This document shows positions 12,701 to 21,440 of a stretch of DNA of 64,000 nucleotides, piece after piece. The notes under the pieces were generated by a model. The model saw nothing but the letters and a program-made list of their open reading frames with translations. It was not told the DNA's origin and did not search any database. The stretch is from Monarcha castaneiventris obscurior (lineage: Eukaryota; Chordata; Aves; Passeriformes; Monarchidae), in contig JAMPIT010000890.1 of assembly GCA_026261815.1 (NCBI GenBank), positions 6,416,001-6,480,000 of the forward strand. Reading direction: 5' to 3'. The translations under genes were made by a program, and so were the position numbers. Each line of letters starts with the position of its first letter. Position 1 is the first letter of the stretch.

Positions 12701-15700
12701 TCATTTTTTTTCCTACTTGTTATTTAGGAGCCTCCAGCAACTTTTAGATTACCCCGGGGAAGATGTGGAGGAGACGTTCTGTTTGAATTTTACAGTAAGA
12801 CACATTTAACATACCAACTCTCTGATTACCGTGGTACAGTTGAAGCCCATCTATATTTTCATGTGTGTTGTGGCTTATTCCATATGCCTATAGCACATAG
12901 CCCGTGCTAATGTTAAAATGTTACTTGCTGTAACTCCTTCTTTTGTGTGTACATGGTCCTGAAAAACGAGCTAGTAGGAAGATTAAGCTGAGTGGTTTTC
13001 AAAATAGCCTTCTTGTGAACTGTTCAAAGACCCGGTGCTCTAACAGGTTGTGAGTGATGGGTTCATCTTGAGCTGGATCATTTTTTGACTCTGTGTCCAA
13101 GGCCTGCCCTGGGGTAAAAACAAGGTACCATAAAACCGCTCCACACTGTGAAGAACCTTGCTGAGCAAGGAGAGTGGTGCCCATTTCCTTGTTTCATGAA
13201 TGAGAGCACATAAACTCTCTTAGATCAAACTTACCTCTGGAGTGAGTCAGACCTGCATCTGACTTGTGTCTCCTGCAGGACAGAGCTGTAATTTGGGATG
13301 AGGTGATGAAGCCATAGTGATGATAATGCAGGCTGTGTAAAAAAAGGGTGCCTTTAAAGTAACTAAAGAGACTTTTCTCCAAATTCTTTTTCACGCATAA
13401 GGGCCTCTTTTGTCTTGAAAATTGACCCTTATGCATTTTTTCCAGATAACCAGTTAGTGTTCAGAGTGTGGGTTTGTACTGGTGCCATCCTAGACTGGCA
13501 AAAGCAGGAGGATGTTTGTGTCATTTATTATTCCAGTGAGAGAGGATGAATTGACCTACTGAGTTGCTTTTAAAAAAGGGAGTCAGTTTTATTGCCAGAG
13601 CTTGTGGGCTTAGTTAAAAACAGGTTTTTAGTTATCCATCTCTTGGGGTTTTTTCCCCAGGAAGTTTACCTAAAATAATCTTTGTTCCTTTCTAAGTTCA
13701 CGTGTAAAATTTAACAGCAGTCCTACTGCAAATGAGGGTGATGAAGCACACAGACTACTTGGAGCAGAGAACAGAAGTTTCTGCACATACTGTTCTCTCT
13801 GGCCCACCCTTTACATGCCAGTCATCAGCTCTGAAAGAGGGCTCTGTCTTTCTTCTAGGCATATGCCCTGAGAAATACTTCTGGTAAAATTGATTTCCTG
13901 GTTTTGTACAGATCTGCAGGGAAAGCTATGGTGTGACAGAGCAGAAGAACCTGGTTGAAGATGGAGATAAAATCCTGGTGCAGAAGGACAACAGGCAAGT
14001 GGGGCACCTGTAGGGATGGCCTCGTGTTTGTGGTGAAGTCAAGGTGCCACAGAAGCCCTGTCTGAGAGGAAATGTTGGGGGGGAATTAGCAGTCACTGTG
14101 AACAAATTCTGAGAGCAGTTGTTCACAAGCTACTGGGCATTAGTGACACTTGAACAAAAATCAGGTTTTCATCATCTTTCCACCAATGTTTGGAAAATGT
14201 ACCGTGCACTTGGATTGACGTCTTCCCTATAAAAGACCTCTGTATAGACCCTTGGCAGTTTTCTCATTTTAGGCAGAGATTGGAGCATGATTTTGGCCCA
14301 GGTTAATATCCCTGGTGGCTCAGAGAGGAACTGTACATGACCAACAACACTGAGCCTGGCAGACTTGTTTGTACTCCTAATTCTGGAGCCGGAAACACTT
14401 TCCTTTGAGCACGGCCTGACCCCCATCCCTGATCACAGCCAGAAGGACCTGCTGTACTTGGATCCCTTTCCATTTGACTGAACACCCCAGAGTTATTACT
14501 ATCACAGCTACCATTTCCCCCCGCTTTGTTTTTTGTCCAGCTGCTGAACTATTTTCTTCCCATAATCTTGTAATTGGATTTCTCCAAATGCCTTTATTAC
14601 TTGAAGCAACGTTCACATTCTTTCTCTGCTGGCAAAACATTGTGATCCAATGACTACTCAGCAGCATGGTTAGGGACTTGTACTAGGATTGCTGAAGACC
14701 TTGCTGGCAAGGCTGGAGATGAAGTAATTTCCTATTAATCTGATTATTTGAAAGGGGTTTGAATATGTCTAAAGCCATTGCTGTAGCAAAAGCTTTGTCT
14801 GTGTTACTTCTTACCTACTTTACTACTGCCCAAAATTACACAGCTAAAGAGCTGCCTCCCTGCAAAATGCCCTTGGAGATGGAGCAGGATAATTCTGTCT
14901 CCCTGCAAAGAGAAGATGGACTTCAGGTAAAACAGAGGAGTGTTTAATCTACCCCTTCAACAGTGAAGGGAAGATGAAAATGCCAGTGACAGAACCCTTT
15001 AGGTTTTTGAGTTGGGCATGTACATGCCAAAGAAAATCAGCCTTTTTTTTACTGTATTCCATACAGTACAAAGGAACACAGATTTTAGCTGAGAACACTT
15101 GGGAAGAGCACCAGGGTTAACTACTGGAAGTGTTTATTAAGTCAGGATAGGATACAAAGGAAGAAAATCCTTAAGGAGAAAGGCTAGTGGGTAGTTCCAC
15201 CAGCTTAACATTCCAAAATTCAATTGCGTCATCCTGACTGGAGTTTTGAACTCAGGCTAACCTCTAAATCCAAGTCTAGACATGGCTGTCAATTTACCTT
15301 ACAGTGCTTAATGACTTCTTCCACCTGTACATTGAGAGGCCAGGGACCAATTTGCTGCCCTATGGCCTGAATAGTTTGCTGTGTGCATCTCTGTGGGCAC
15401 TGCCCTTTCCCATGTGAGGAAAGTTCATTGGGAACTGGGGAATGCACAGGATTGCTGTAACTGACGAATGCAGAGTAGGAAATGCCTGCATTTTCCCTTT
15501 CTCCTTTGGAGTTCATAAAATGCTCTTCATGCAGGGTTCATGACCGTAACAGCCAGAGAAGAATTAAGCAACAGTTAAGTGCTTAATCAGCTTGGATTTC
15601 CCTAATGCTCAGGTGACTGTGGGGAAAATGACAATAAAACAAATGCACTGGAAAATAACTCCCCCTTTGGCAGATGATTTCTTACTCCAAGTGTTCATTT

Positions 15701-17678
15701 TTGTTAGTCTTTCTACTTCCTCACCTGTCCCTCGCTGCTTTTGCATGGTGTATGTGGTGAGAATTACCCCACCAAAAGGCCAAAATATTTCTTTCAGTGG
15801 TAGAGAAGCTGGGGGACCTCCTGTGCCACCTCTGCCAGGGAATAAGCAGACACACAGTGGCACTTGCTGCTGAACACTTTGTCCACGTTGCAGTGACTCG
15901 GTGAGAGGAGGGCAGTGGGTTGGGCCTGCTGGAGAGTCCTGTTTGCAGAACATTTTACAGGCAGGAACAGGGAAACTTGGCAGTGCTGCTGCTTGGGCAT
16001 GTGATTAAAAGTGCTTTCCTTTGCCTGCTTTCTCTCAATGCATTAGGGAAGAATTTGTCGAAGCCTACGTAAATTACATCTTCAACCTCTCCATCCATGA
16101 GTGGTACACGGCCTTTTCTACTGGCTTCCTCAAAGTGTGTGGTGGGAAAGTCCTGGAACTCTTCCAGCCCACAGAGCTCAGGGCCATGATAGTTGGAAAC
16201 AGTAACTACAACTGGGAGGAACTGGAGGAGGTAAAGCTTCCGTGTTGTACTTTTTTTTCTTTTTTTTAGCACAAGTGCCAGGATTGTGCAGTTGCATGAG
16301 ATGGGCATTAGTCTGTCAGGAGATGGGATGAGCCACAGATGCACTTTGGTTTTTTTTATGCTCCTTGTACACCTTGGGAAAGGTTTCTCACTGTGCTGGC
16401 CCGCTACAGATAAAGCTCAGAGAGGAAATTCAGGATGAGGAAGGACAGGGAGAAGGACTCCCATCTGTTTTTTTTTTCAGGGATGAAGTGTAAGACTGAA
16501 GGGAGGAGACAAAGGGTCTTCACCTATAGTAAAACTCCATTGCACAATGGCAAAAGGTACACAAGGGTTCAAAAGGGAGTCTGAACACCCAGAAAGGGTT
16601 GTATCCTCTCAAAATCCATAGACCAGCAAGTCACTCACAGTGCAGAATGTGTGATCCTGTTCTTGAGTTCAGCCTGTGAACAGGCACTCCAGGGTTGCTC
16701 TCCACCCTTGTAATTAGCTGAAAAGCAAAAGCCTAATGTCTGCCTTCCTCACATTGTCAGGAGAGCCCTTGCCAGGTCTTTGAGCCGTGCCATTGCCCAT
16801 CACCCATCCTGTGCTCCCTTTTGAAGCTGTCAGGCAGCGATCTGATGTCAGATACTAGAAAAGATCAGGTCTGGCTTCTGCTTAGTCGTTGCTTTCTAGT
16901 GCCAACTGAAAATGTGGTGCTTTGGTTTTTAATAGAGCGCTGTCTATAAGGGAGACTACACGGCCACACACCCGACTGTGAGAATGTTCTGGGAGACCTT
17001 CCATGCATTTCCCTTGGAAAAGAAGAAGAAATTTCTCTGTAAGTATCTTGCAGTGGTGCAGCATCTCCTGGAATTGAAGACTCAGGTGGGAGTGGCTGCA
17101 TTGTATTAAGTTGGGTGATACAGTGTGAGTGGCAGTATCTGCTAGTCAGATCTGGGTTTTCCCTCTGTTGTGTTTTTTCTCTCCTCTGTCCTGGGTAGCT
17201 GGCTCTAGGTGGCCCTGCTTGAGCAGGGGGTTGGCCCCAAGGACCTCCAGAGGTCCTTTCAACCTCAGCCACTCAGATTCTGTGACTGCTGCCGAGATCA
17301 AGGCCGGTGTTTGTGCCCAGCACTGGCCTTGCTGTCCTGCAGCTCCCCTGGCAGCCAGGAGTCCAGTGCAGGCAGGTGGGGCTGCAGTTCACCCCTGGGT
17401 GCAGCCCTGGCGGGAGGGGAGGTGCCTCGCCTGCCCGCGCTGCCCGGCCCTTCCCTGTGCCTCCCGCAGTGTTCCTGACGGGCAGCGACCGCATTCCCAT
17501 CTACGGCATGTCCAGCCTGCGCATCATCATCCAGTCGACGCCCAGCGGGGAGCAGTACCTGCCCGTGGCTCACACCTGCTACAACCTGCTGGACCTGCCC
17601 AAGTACAGCAGCAAGGAGGTCCTCAGCGCCCGCCTCGTGCAGGCCATCGACCACTACGAGGGCTTCAGCTTGGCCTGA
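652..17678 (+). CDS. HERC3: HERC3, HECT-domain E3 ubiquitin ligase (3' half, 16 exons)
   Basis: This is the C-terminal 668 residues of HERC3. HERC proteins take ubiquitin from an E2 onto a HECT cysteine and pass it to a substrate. Exons joined: 652-776, 1319-1378, 3014-3125, 3662-3851, 5220-5383, 5885-5998, 7276-7299, 7387-7476, 9254-9424, 10054-10197, 11468-11634, 12728-12794, 13912-13994, 16047-16230, 16936-17038, 17470-17678. The total is 2007 nt with every phase compatible. The order of peptides follows human HERC3 as I remember it. The C-terminus EGFSLA and the motif [14 protein letters not shown] fit HERC3 rather than HERC4, which has [12 protein letters not shown] and ends in SLI. HECT fills roughly the last 350 residues. 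The N-terminal RCC1-like repeats must lie before position 1. The reading frame shows no break. Confidence 0.96.
1319..1378 (+). CDS. HERC3: HERC3 exon
   Basis: This 60-nt exon lies between gcaaacag and the donor gtaagt. It encodes [15 protein letters not shown], a strongly conserved HERC3 block in the middle region. It enters in phase 2 and leaves in phase 2. The next intron, 1379-3013, is 1.6 kb; several open frames in it look random and I recognise nothing there. Confidence 0.92.
3014..3125 (+). CDS. HERC3: HERC3 exon
   Basis: The acceptor is ttttttaaag and the donor is CAG before gtattg. The exon encodes [16 protein letters not shown] and then the [11 protein letters not shown] block of HERC3. 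It ends on a codon boundary. The 536-nt intron after it holds nothing I can name. Confidence 0.93.
3662..3851 (+). CDS. HERC3: HERC3 exon
   Basis: The acceptor is tttctctctag and the donor is G before gtaagt. The translation begins [18 protein letters not shown] and ends LDTNPSKVL plus one base, with no stop. It belongs to the HERC3 middle region, for which I know no named domain. The next intron (3852-5219) contains a short 7-bp inverted repeat at 4164-4181 and nothing else recognised. Confidence 0.93.
5220..5383 (+). CDS. HERC3: HERC3 exon
   Basis: The exon begins after gctttccag, completes the Asp codon and continues [19 protein letters not shown]. It ends LLEKLHK before gtgagagg. The 501-nt intron that follows has no visible feature. 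Confidence 0.93.
5885..5998 (+). CDS. HERC3: HERC3 exon
   Basis: Phase 0 to phase 0, 38 codons, between ttcactag and gtaagaga. The translation runs [18 protein letters not shown] through [17 protein letters not shown], nearly identical to the human protein. The next intron (5999-7275) carries the MIR element. Confidence 0.95.
6424..6640 (+). mobile_element. MIR-family SINE fragment
   Basis: The segment matches the MIR core and tail layout in order. It has a tRNA-like part ending near 6490 (gggttctattcctggctct), the core words ctgggtgatcttgggtaag and cacctcttc, then tttcccatctgtaag and a weaker tail with gtgagattatttaat. It lies in the intron between the HERC3 exons ending 5998 and starting 7276, in sense orientation. 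The match is from memory of the MIR consensus, so the edges are approximate. Confidence 0.8.
7276..7299 (+). CDS. HERC3: HERC3 24-nt micro-exon
   Basis: This exon has only 24 nt and encodes KVRPSIMQ, equivalent to KARPSIIQ in human HERC3. It is bounded by ttctttcacag and the donor gtaagaaa, phase 0 on both sides. An intron of only 87 nt separates it from the next exon. Skipping it would remove eight residues without a frameshift. Confidence 0.93.
7387..7476 (+). CDS. HERC3: HERC3 exon
   Basis: Thirty codons between tttcttgtag and gtaatcat. It encodes [17 protein letters not shown] and ends with [10 protein letters not shown]. The following intron (7477-9253, 1.8 kb) is locally GC-rich around 7900-8500 with many chance open frames. 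No repeat or gene was recognised in it. Confidence 0.94.
9254..9424 (+). CDS. HERC3: HERC3 exon, start of HECT domain
   Basis: Fifty-seven codons between tttatttgcag and gtaagttt. The peptide contains [17 protein letters not shown] and then FLVLHVRR. It passes [19 protein letters not shown], which leads into the N-lobe of HECT. The intron after it (9425-10053) shows nothing particular. Confidence 0.95.
10054..10197 (+). CDS. HERC3: HERC3 exon, HECT N-lobe
   Basis: Forty-eight codons after a run of eight T and cag. It contains [19 protein letters not shown], the hallmark of HECT N-lobes, and ends LLWFSDT before gtaagtaa. The next intron is 10198-11467 and has no recognised feature. Confidence 0.97.
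11468..11634 (+). CDS. HERC3: HERC3 exon, HECT N-lobe
   Basis: The exon starts [20 protein letters not shown] after tttgcag and ends with LSPTEG plus two bases before gtatgaaa. This is the hydrophobic core of the HECT N-lobe. The next intron (11635-12727) is unremarkable. Confidence 0.96.
12728..12794 (+). CDS. HERC3: HERC3 exon, HECT N-lobe
   Basis: A 67-nt exon after tatttag that completes Arg and reads [17 protein letters not shown], ending NFT before gtaagaca. In HECT ligases this acidic segment lies close to the E2-binding part. The intron to 13911 is without recognised features. Confidence 0.94.
13912..13994 (+). CDS. HERC3: HERC3 exon, followed by a GC donor
   Basis: It reads [20 protein letters not shown] and continues to KDN plus AG. 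The exon ends CAG before gcaagtgg. A GT donor four bases later would throw the next exon out of frame; the GC donor keeps KDNREEF, which matches KDNRQEF of human HERC3. The 2.05-kb intron after it (13995-16046) holds no recognised feature. Confidence 0.93.
16047..16230 (+). CDS. HERC3: HERC3 exon, HECT N-lobe end
   Basis: The exon opens [15 protein letters not shown], contains [20 protein letters not shown] and ends [11 protein letters not shown] before gtaaagct. These are signature stretches of HERC-type HECT domains. The acceptor gcattag has a modest pyrimidine tract. The intron to 16935 is empty as far as I can see. Confidence 0.95.
16936..17038 (+). CDS. HERC3: HERC3 exon, hinge to HECT C-lobe
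   Basis: It reads [19 protein letters not shown] and ends EKKKKFL plus one base, before gtaagtat. The W-x-x-F element and the lysine run precede the hinge between N- and C-lobes. The intron that follows contains the CR1 tail. Confidence 0.95.
17198..17288 (+). mobile_element. CR1 LINE 3' end fragment
   Basis: The words ctgcttgagcagggggttgg, gacctccagaggtcc and ttcaacctcagcc, then attctgtga, occur in the order found at the 3' end of avian and reptile CR1 elements. It lies in sense orientation in the last HERC3 intron (17039-17469). It supports a bird or other sauropsid source. Confidence 0.85.
17470..17678 (+). CDS. HERC3: HERC3 last coding exon, HECT C-lobe with catalytic Cys
   Basis: The exon follows ctcccgcag, continues [16 protein letters not shown] and contains [14 protein letters not shown]. 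The thioester-forming cysteine is codon 17577-17579, 32 residues from the end; this equals Cys1018 if the full protein has 1050 residues as in human. The protein ends EGFSLA with TGA at 17676-17678. The exon and the 80 bases before it are much richer in G+C and CpG than the rest of the gene. Confidence 0.97.
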
Positions 17679-17793
17679 CCCCAAGGGCAGGCACAGACTC
17701 TTGGCTGCCGAGCAGGAGAACGATGGGCTTGGGCTTTATTTTTGTAAGGGAATAGATCTGAATTTTTTTTTTTTTCTGGGGAGGGTAAATATA

Positions 17794-17812
17794 AATAATA
17801 ATAATAATAATA
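17794..17812. repeat. (AAT)n microsatellite
   Basis: About six AAT units in the proximal HERC3 3'UTR. Confidence 0.9.
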
Positions 17813-19223
17813 GAGATGATGCAGTCTCAGCCTGATGCTGCCAGCATTTTGTGGGGCTTCAGCAGGGAGAGGCTCTTGCTTTGAATTTTCTTATCTACTG
17901 AACAAAACCAGTTCAGTGGGCATTTCTGTTGTTTCCCCTCCAACTTGACATCACTGCATTCCTTGTAGTTTGCTTTTATTGCCCCCATACACACACACTC
18001 TTACCCCTCCTTTTAATCCAGTTGAAATATTTTGATGTCCCTTGCATTTAGGGTATGGTGGAAACTGGGGATGAAATAGCGATCTCCTCTTTGAAAAGCT
18101 GTGATTTCCCCCCGCCCTTTTTTCCTCCCTTTTTAAATGCAAGCTGGTTCTTGCTTGCTTTGAATGGAAATGTCTCCTCTGCCCTTTGCTCCTTGGTGTG
18201 GATGGTACTGGGCTGGCATGTCATTTGTGACCCCAGAGTGGTGCATTCTGTCTCTTTGCACCAAGATGTCTCATGGAAAACACGGTGGTTTACAGAGGCT
18301 GGCTTGTTTTTCCTCACTCATCTTGAATTTTGTTTTCAAGCTTCTCGAGGAAGCCTCAAGAGTCCCTCTGGAGTGGGATTTGTGTTCAGGCTTGTGGAAG
18401 GACAAACCCTACGTGTAATAGCAGGTGTCTCTAAATGCCTCCCTTGTGTTGTTTCTGTCCTGGCAAGGCTGCAGTCTGGGTGGGTGGGCAGCCCTGTTTT
18501 TCCATCCCAGCAGCCCTGTTACTCCCATACAAGGTGAGGTGGCTGCTCTTACTGCTGCCACCTCTGTCCAGAGGAGTCCTGTGTGTGGATGTGCGTGCAG
18601 GGGTGCGTGAGTGTGGGAGGTGTGTGCAATCTCTCCAGTCTCATTAAGTCAGGTCAAAGAAAGGAGGAGCACATCCCCACTTGAGTGATAGCCCCCTGCT
18701 GGGAGATTGGTTTGATCTTTGCAATTAGGGTCACTTTGCTGTTTGAGAACAGCCCTCTCACTTGGCAGCTTTTTTGCCTGGGGGCCTGAAGGACAATCTG
18801 TATGAATTAAGACTGAAAATGTAGAAGAATCACTACCTAAATCTATCTTGTGCGATTGGAGAGCTTTTGTCCTTTTCTCAGTCTCACTGCCCCATTAAGC
18901 GAAGTTTGAATGAGTTTTCTTCCTTCTCCCCTGCCCTTTTTCAGGTCTTGATGTAAATCTCATTTTAAGCCTAGGGTGGTTTTGACATTGACTTGTTATT
19001 AGGACATAGTATTTATGCACCATGTTCAATTTACAGTATTGAACTTTGCACCTCGTAACAAAAGGTTTTAGGCTTCTGGGTTTTTGTTTTTTTTTTTTTT
19101 TAAAGACAAGCTGTGGGCTACACAGAGAGCCCCCAGCCTCTTTCTAATGCAGCATTGAAGACAAATATACAATTATATCAAATGTTTATTTTCGATGTGT
19201 GTGTACATAGTACAGTATTATGC

Positions 19224-19229
19224 AATAAA
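19224..19229 (+). terminator. HERC3: HERC3 poly(A) signal AATAAA
   Basis: Canonical hexamer 1.55 kb after the stop. About 25 bases further on there is a GT-rich stretch (cttgttgtgtgggg), the usual downstream element. It is probably the main proximal cleavage site. Confidence 0.75.
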
Positions 19230-19250
19230 TTTGATGTTTAATTCTGATGG

Positions 19251-21440
19251 AGTGGCTGCCTTGTTGTGTGGGGAAGCAAAGGAGAGGCTGCTCCAGGCAC
19301 CAGCACTGCCTCTCCCCCCTCCTGTCTCAAAGTCAGCACGTCCTCCTTGGGAGAGCTTGGACTTGAGACCAACCCTGAATCATTCCATCCCTCCCTTTCT
19401 CCTCCTTTCCTCCCTCTCACAGAGCAGCAGTGCCTTTTCCTCATGGCAGTGATGGCCACCAAGGCTTCTCCATGTGTGCAGGTGCGTGGCTGTGGCTCAG
19501 GGACCCCCGGCCACCTTGGGGCTCAGCCAGCAGTGGTGTGGCCTCATGGTGCTGGCCTGGCTCCCCAGCACTGTGGGACACCATGCAGTCCATGCAAATG
19601 TAATTAATTCAGTGGCTCAGGTGCCAGCTGTGAAAAGGAATTTTTCTATGAGAAAGTTGAATTAAGAACAAGTGCAATACTTCTGTCCCTCTGTGGTAAA
19701 TACAAATGCCTATGTGGTTAGACACATATATTGCACTTATTTATGTTTGGGGGGATGGCTCACATATACACACAGGAATGTGCACACATCCTCTTATGTA
19801 CAATATAATGTGTGCACATTGCTGTGTGACCTGTATTGTGCAGTTGCATAAGGTCTAGCTACTGTTGTATCTAGTGTAGAGAGTCTGTATTTTGTATATA
19901 GCGTGGTGCATTATTCTAGATAACATGTACTGCACTACAGAGGTAAGTGTGTATGTTTTATATAATACAGAAATGCAAAATGGGTGTATATTTGTATTTA
20001 CACATCACACATCTCTTTTCCAGTAGCAGGTGTCAGCCCTGTTCAGCTGAGGAGGAGGAAGAGGCAGGAGGGGCCAGGGCTGTTGAGGACTTCATGAGCC
20101 ACTTAATTGAGCTGAGCCACCTTTGGCAGCATCCCACATGGAACAGAAGCTGTCATCAAACACCTGCAGCCAAAATAGTTGTATTTTCTTATTTTATACA
20201 AAATACAAAGTGTACACATAATGTTTTTCAATCCATTTATGTTAAAAAGGACACCACAGATTCAGTTTGAAGTTGCTTACATAAATCATGTAAACAGAGA
20301 CCCGAGCCCAGAGTCACTGAGGTGGCAGTAGATGGGGAATGCGCTGGCTGCATGATGGCATTCCCGAGTTGCTTTTGTACAGCAAATGCAGGCTGAAGAA
20401 AAGTGATTATTAACAGTTTTTTCTTTCAGTCAGGCACCCACACCCACCCTGGTACTGGCTTCTGCACTCAGCCAACCCAAATACTTGCTATAGACCAAGG
20501 TATTTGCAAAATGATGTATTGTTTGATGTATATACATATCCATTATTCTAGGAGACAGTTCCCTGCATGCAGGTGTCCGAAGGGAAGCACAAGGATCATG
20601 CACTTGCCGACCATCCAAGGTCCAGCAAGTGTTCCACTCTCCATGCTGTGAGTGACCATGCAGGTTCATGGGACTTGTCTGCCCACTCCAATCTCCAAGG
20701 ACAAAAGCTTTTTGCAAGTTTTCCATGAATCTTCTCACTGTGAGGCACCAAGATACGCAGTGGGGGTCTGGGGTGGGCTGCCCAGTTTGGACTCTCAGCC
20801 AATTCCTGTATCTTGGCACCCCAAGCAAAGGGCCTCTGACCCCACATGCTGTGATGGTCAAAGGCAACACAACCTTAGTGAACACCTCAGGGAGAAACAG
20901 GAGGAGCCCAGGAGCTCCTGCTCAGCCACCAGCCTGGCTTGCCCTCATTGTGCATCTCTGCTTGTCCCTCTAGGATGTAAATGCTGCAGGCTCTGACTAT
21001 TAGTGCAATTAATTATGCCCCATTTAGTCCCCTTCAGGCAACTGTGCGTTACTTTGTACTTCTTCAGGTCTTGGACTCACTGCACACATTTTTTTGACTC
21101 AACCTGTAACAATTTTGGTCTGGTTGCTCATGTCGGGAGCAGCAGTGGGTCCCTGACTTGCAAACAGCTCCAAAGACAGCTCCTGAGGCTAGAGGATGGC
21201 TGGCAGCACTTACCCTCTGCAACTTGCACACAGCAGGAATAACAACCGATGTAGCAGCAGAATGATTAAACGAAAAATGCTTTAATTTCACCACCTTTAA
21301 CAGAAATATCCATTATTCAACTGTTTACTCAGCAGTAAACAGAATAAAACCAAATGCAACTTCTAAGAAGGACAAGTTTTCCCTCTATCTTTCACTCCTG
21401 CAACCTTACTTTGTGCACAACCCGTTCATGGCCAACATTT
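19251..21440. other. Interval between convergent HERC3 and FAM13A ends
   Basis: No coding gene recognised. From about 19660 to 20540 the sequence is AT-rich and UTR-like. It carries two TGTATATA Pumilio-type words (19893-19900 and 20527-20534), a GTGCAATA word of the miR-25/92 target type near 19672, and a long hairpin (19761-19840). Part of it may be distal HERC3 3'UTR, but transcription is not shown by sequence alone. Confidence 0.5.
19761..19840 (+). repeat. Long inverted repeat / hairpin
   Basis: The inner arms 19777-19789 and 19808-19820 are perfect 13-bp complements around an 18-nt loop. After one G-G mismatch, 19769-19775 pairs fully with 19822-19828. With small bulges, pairing continues outward (19761-19768 with 19832-19840). 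Part of the stem is alternating CA/TG, which lowers its significance. Confidence 0.7.

Larger units (their letters stand above)
17679..19250 (+). other. HERC3: HERC3 3'UTR
   Basis: Sequence after the HERC3 stop up to just past the AATAAA at 19224. It contains a 13-T run near 17763, an (AAT)n run at 17794-17812, and a further T-rich tract at about 19081-19101. The open frames in it are not conserved proteins I know. Confidence 0.8.

Noticed and set aside
13995..14000. GT donor four bases after the GC donor
   Set aside because: Using it shifts the HERC3 frame in the next exon, whereas the GC donor keeps it.
17129..17755. 208-codon plus-strand open frame
   Set aside because: It overlaps the last HERC3 exon in a different frame and includes CR1 sequence. 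The GC-rich exon makes long shadow frames.
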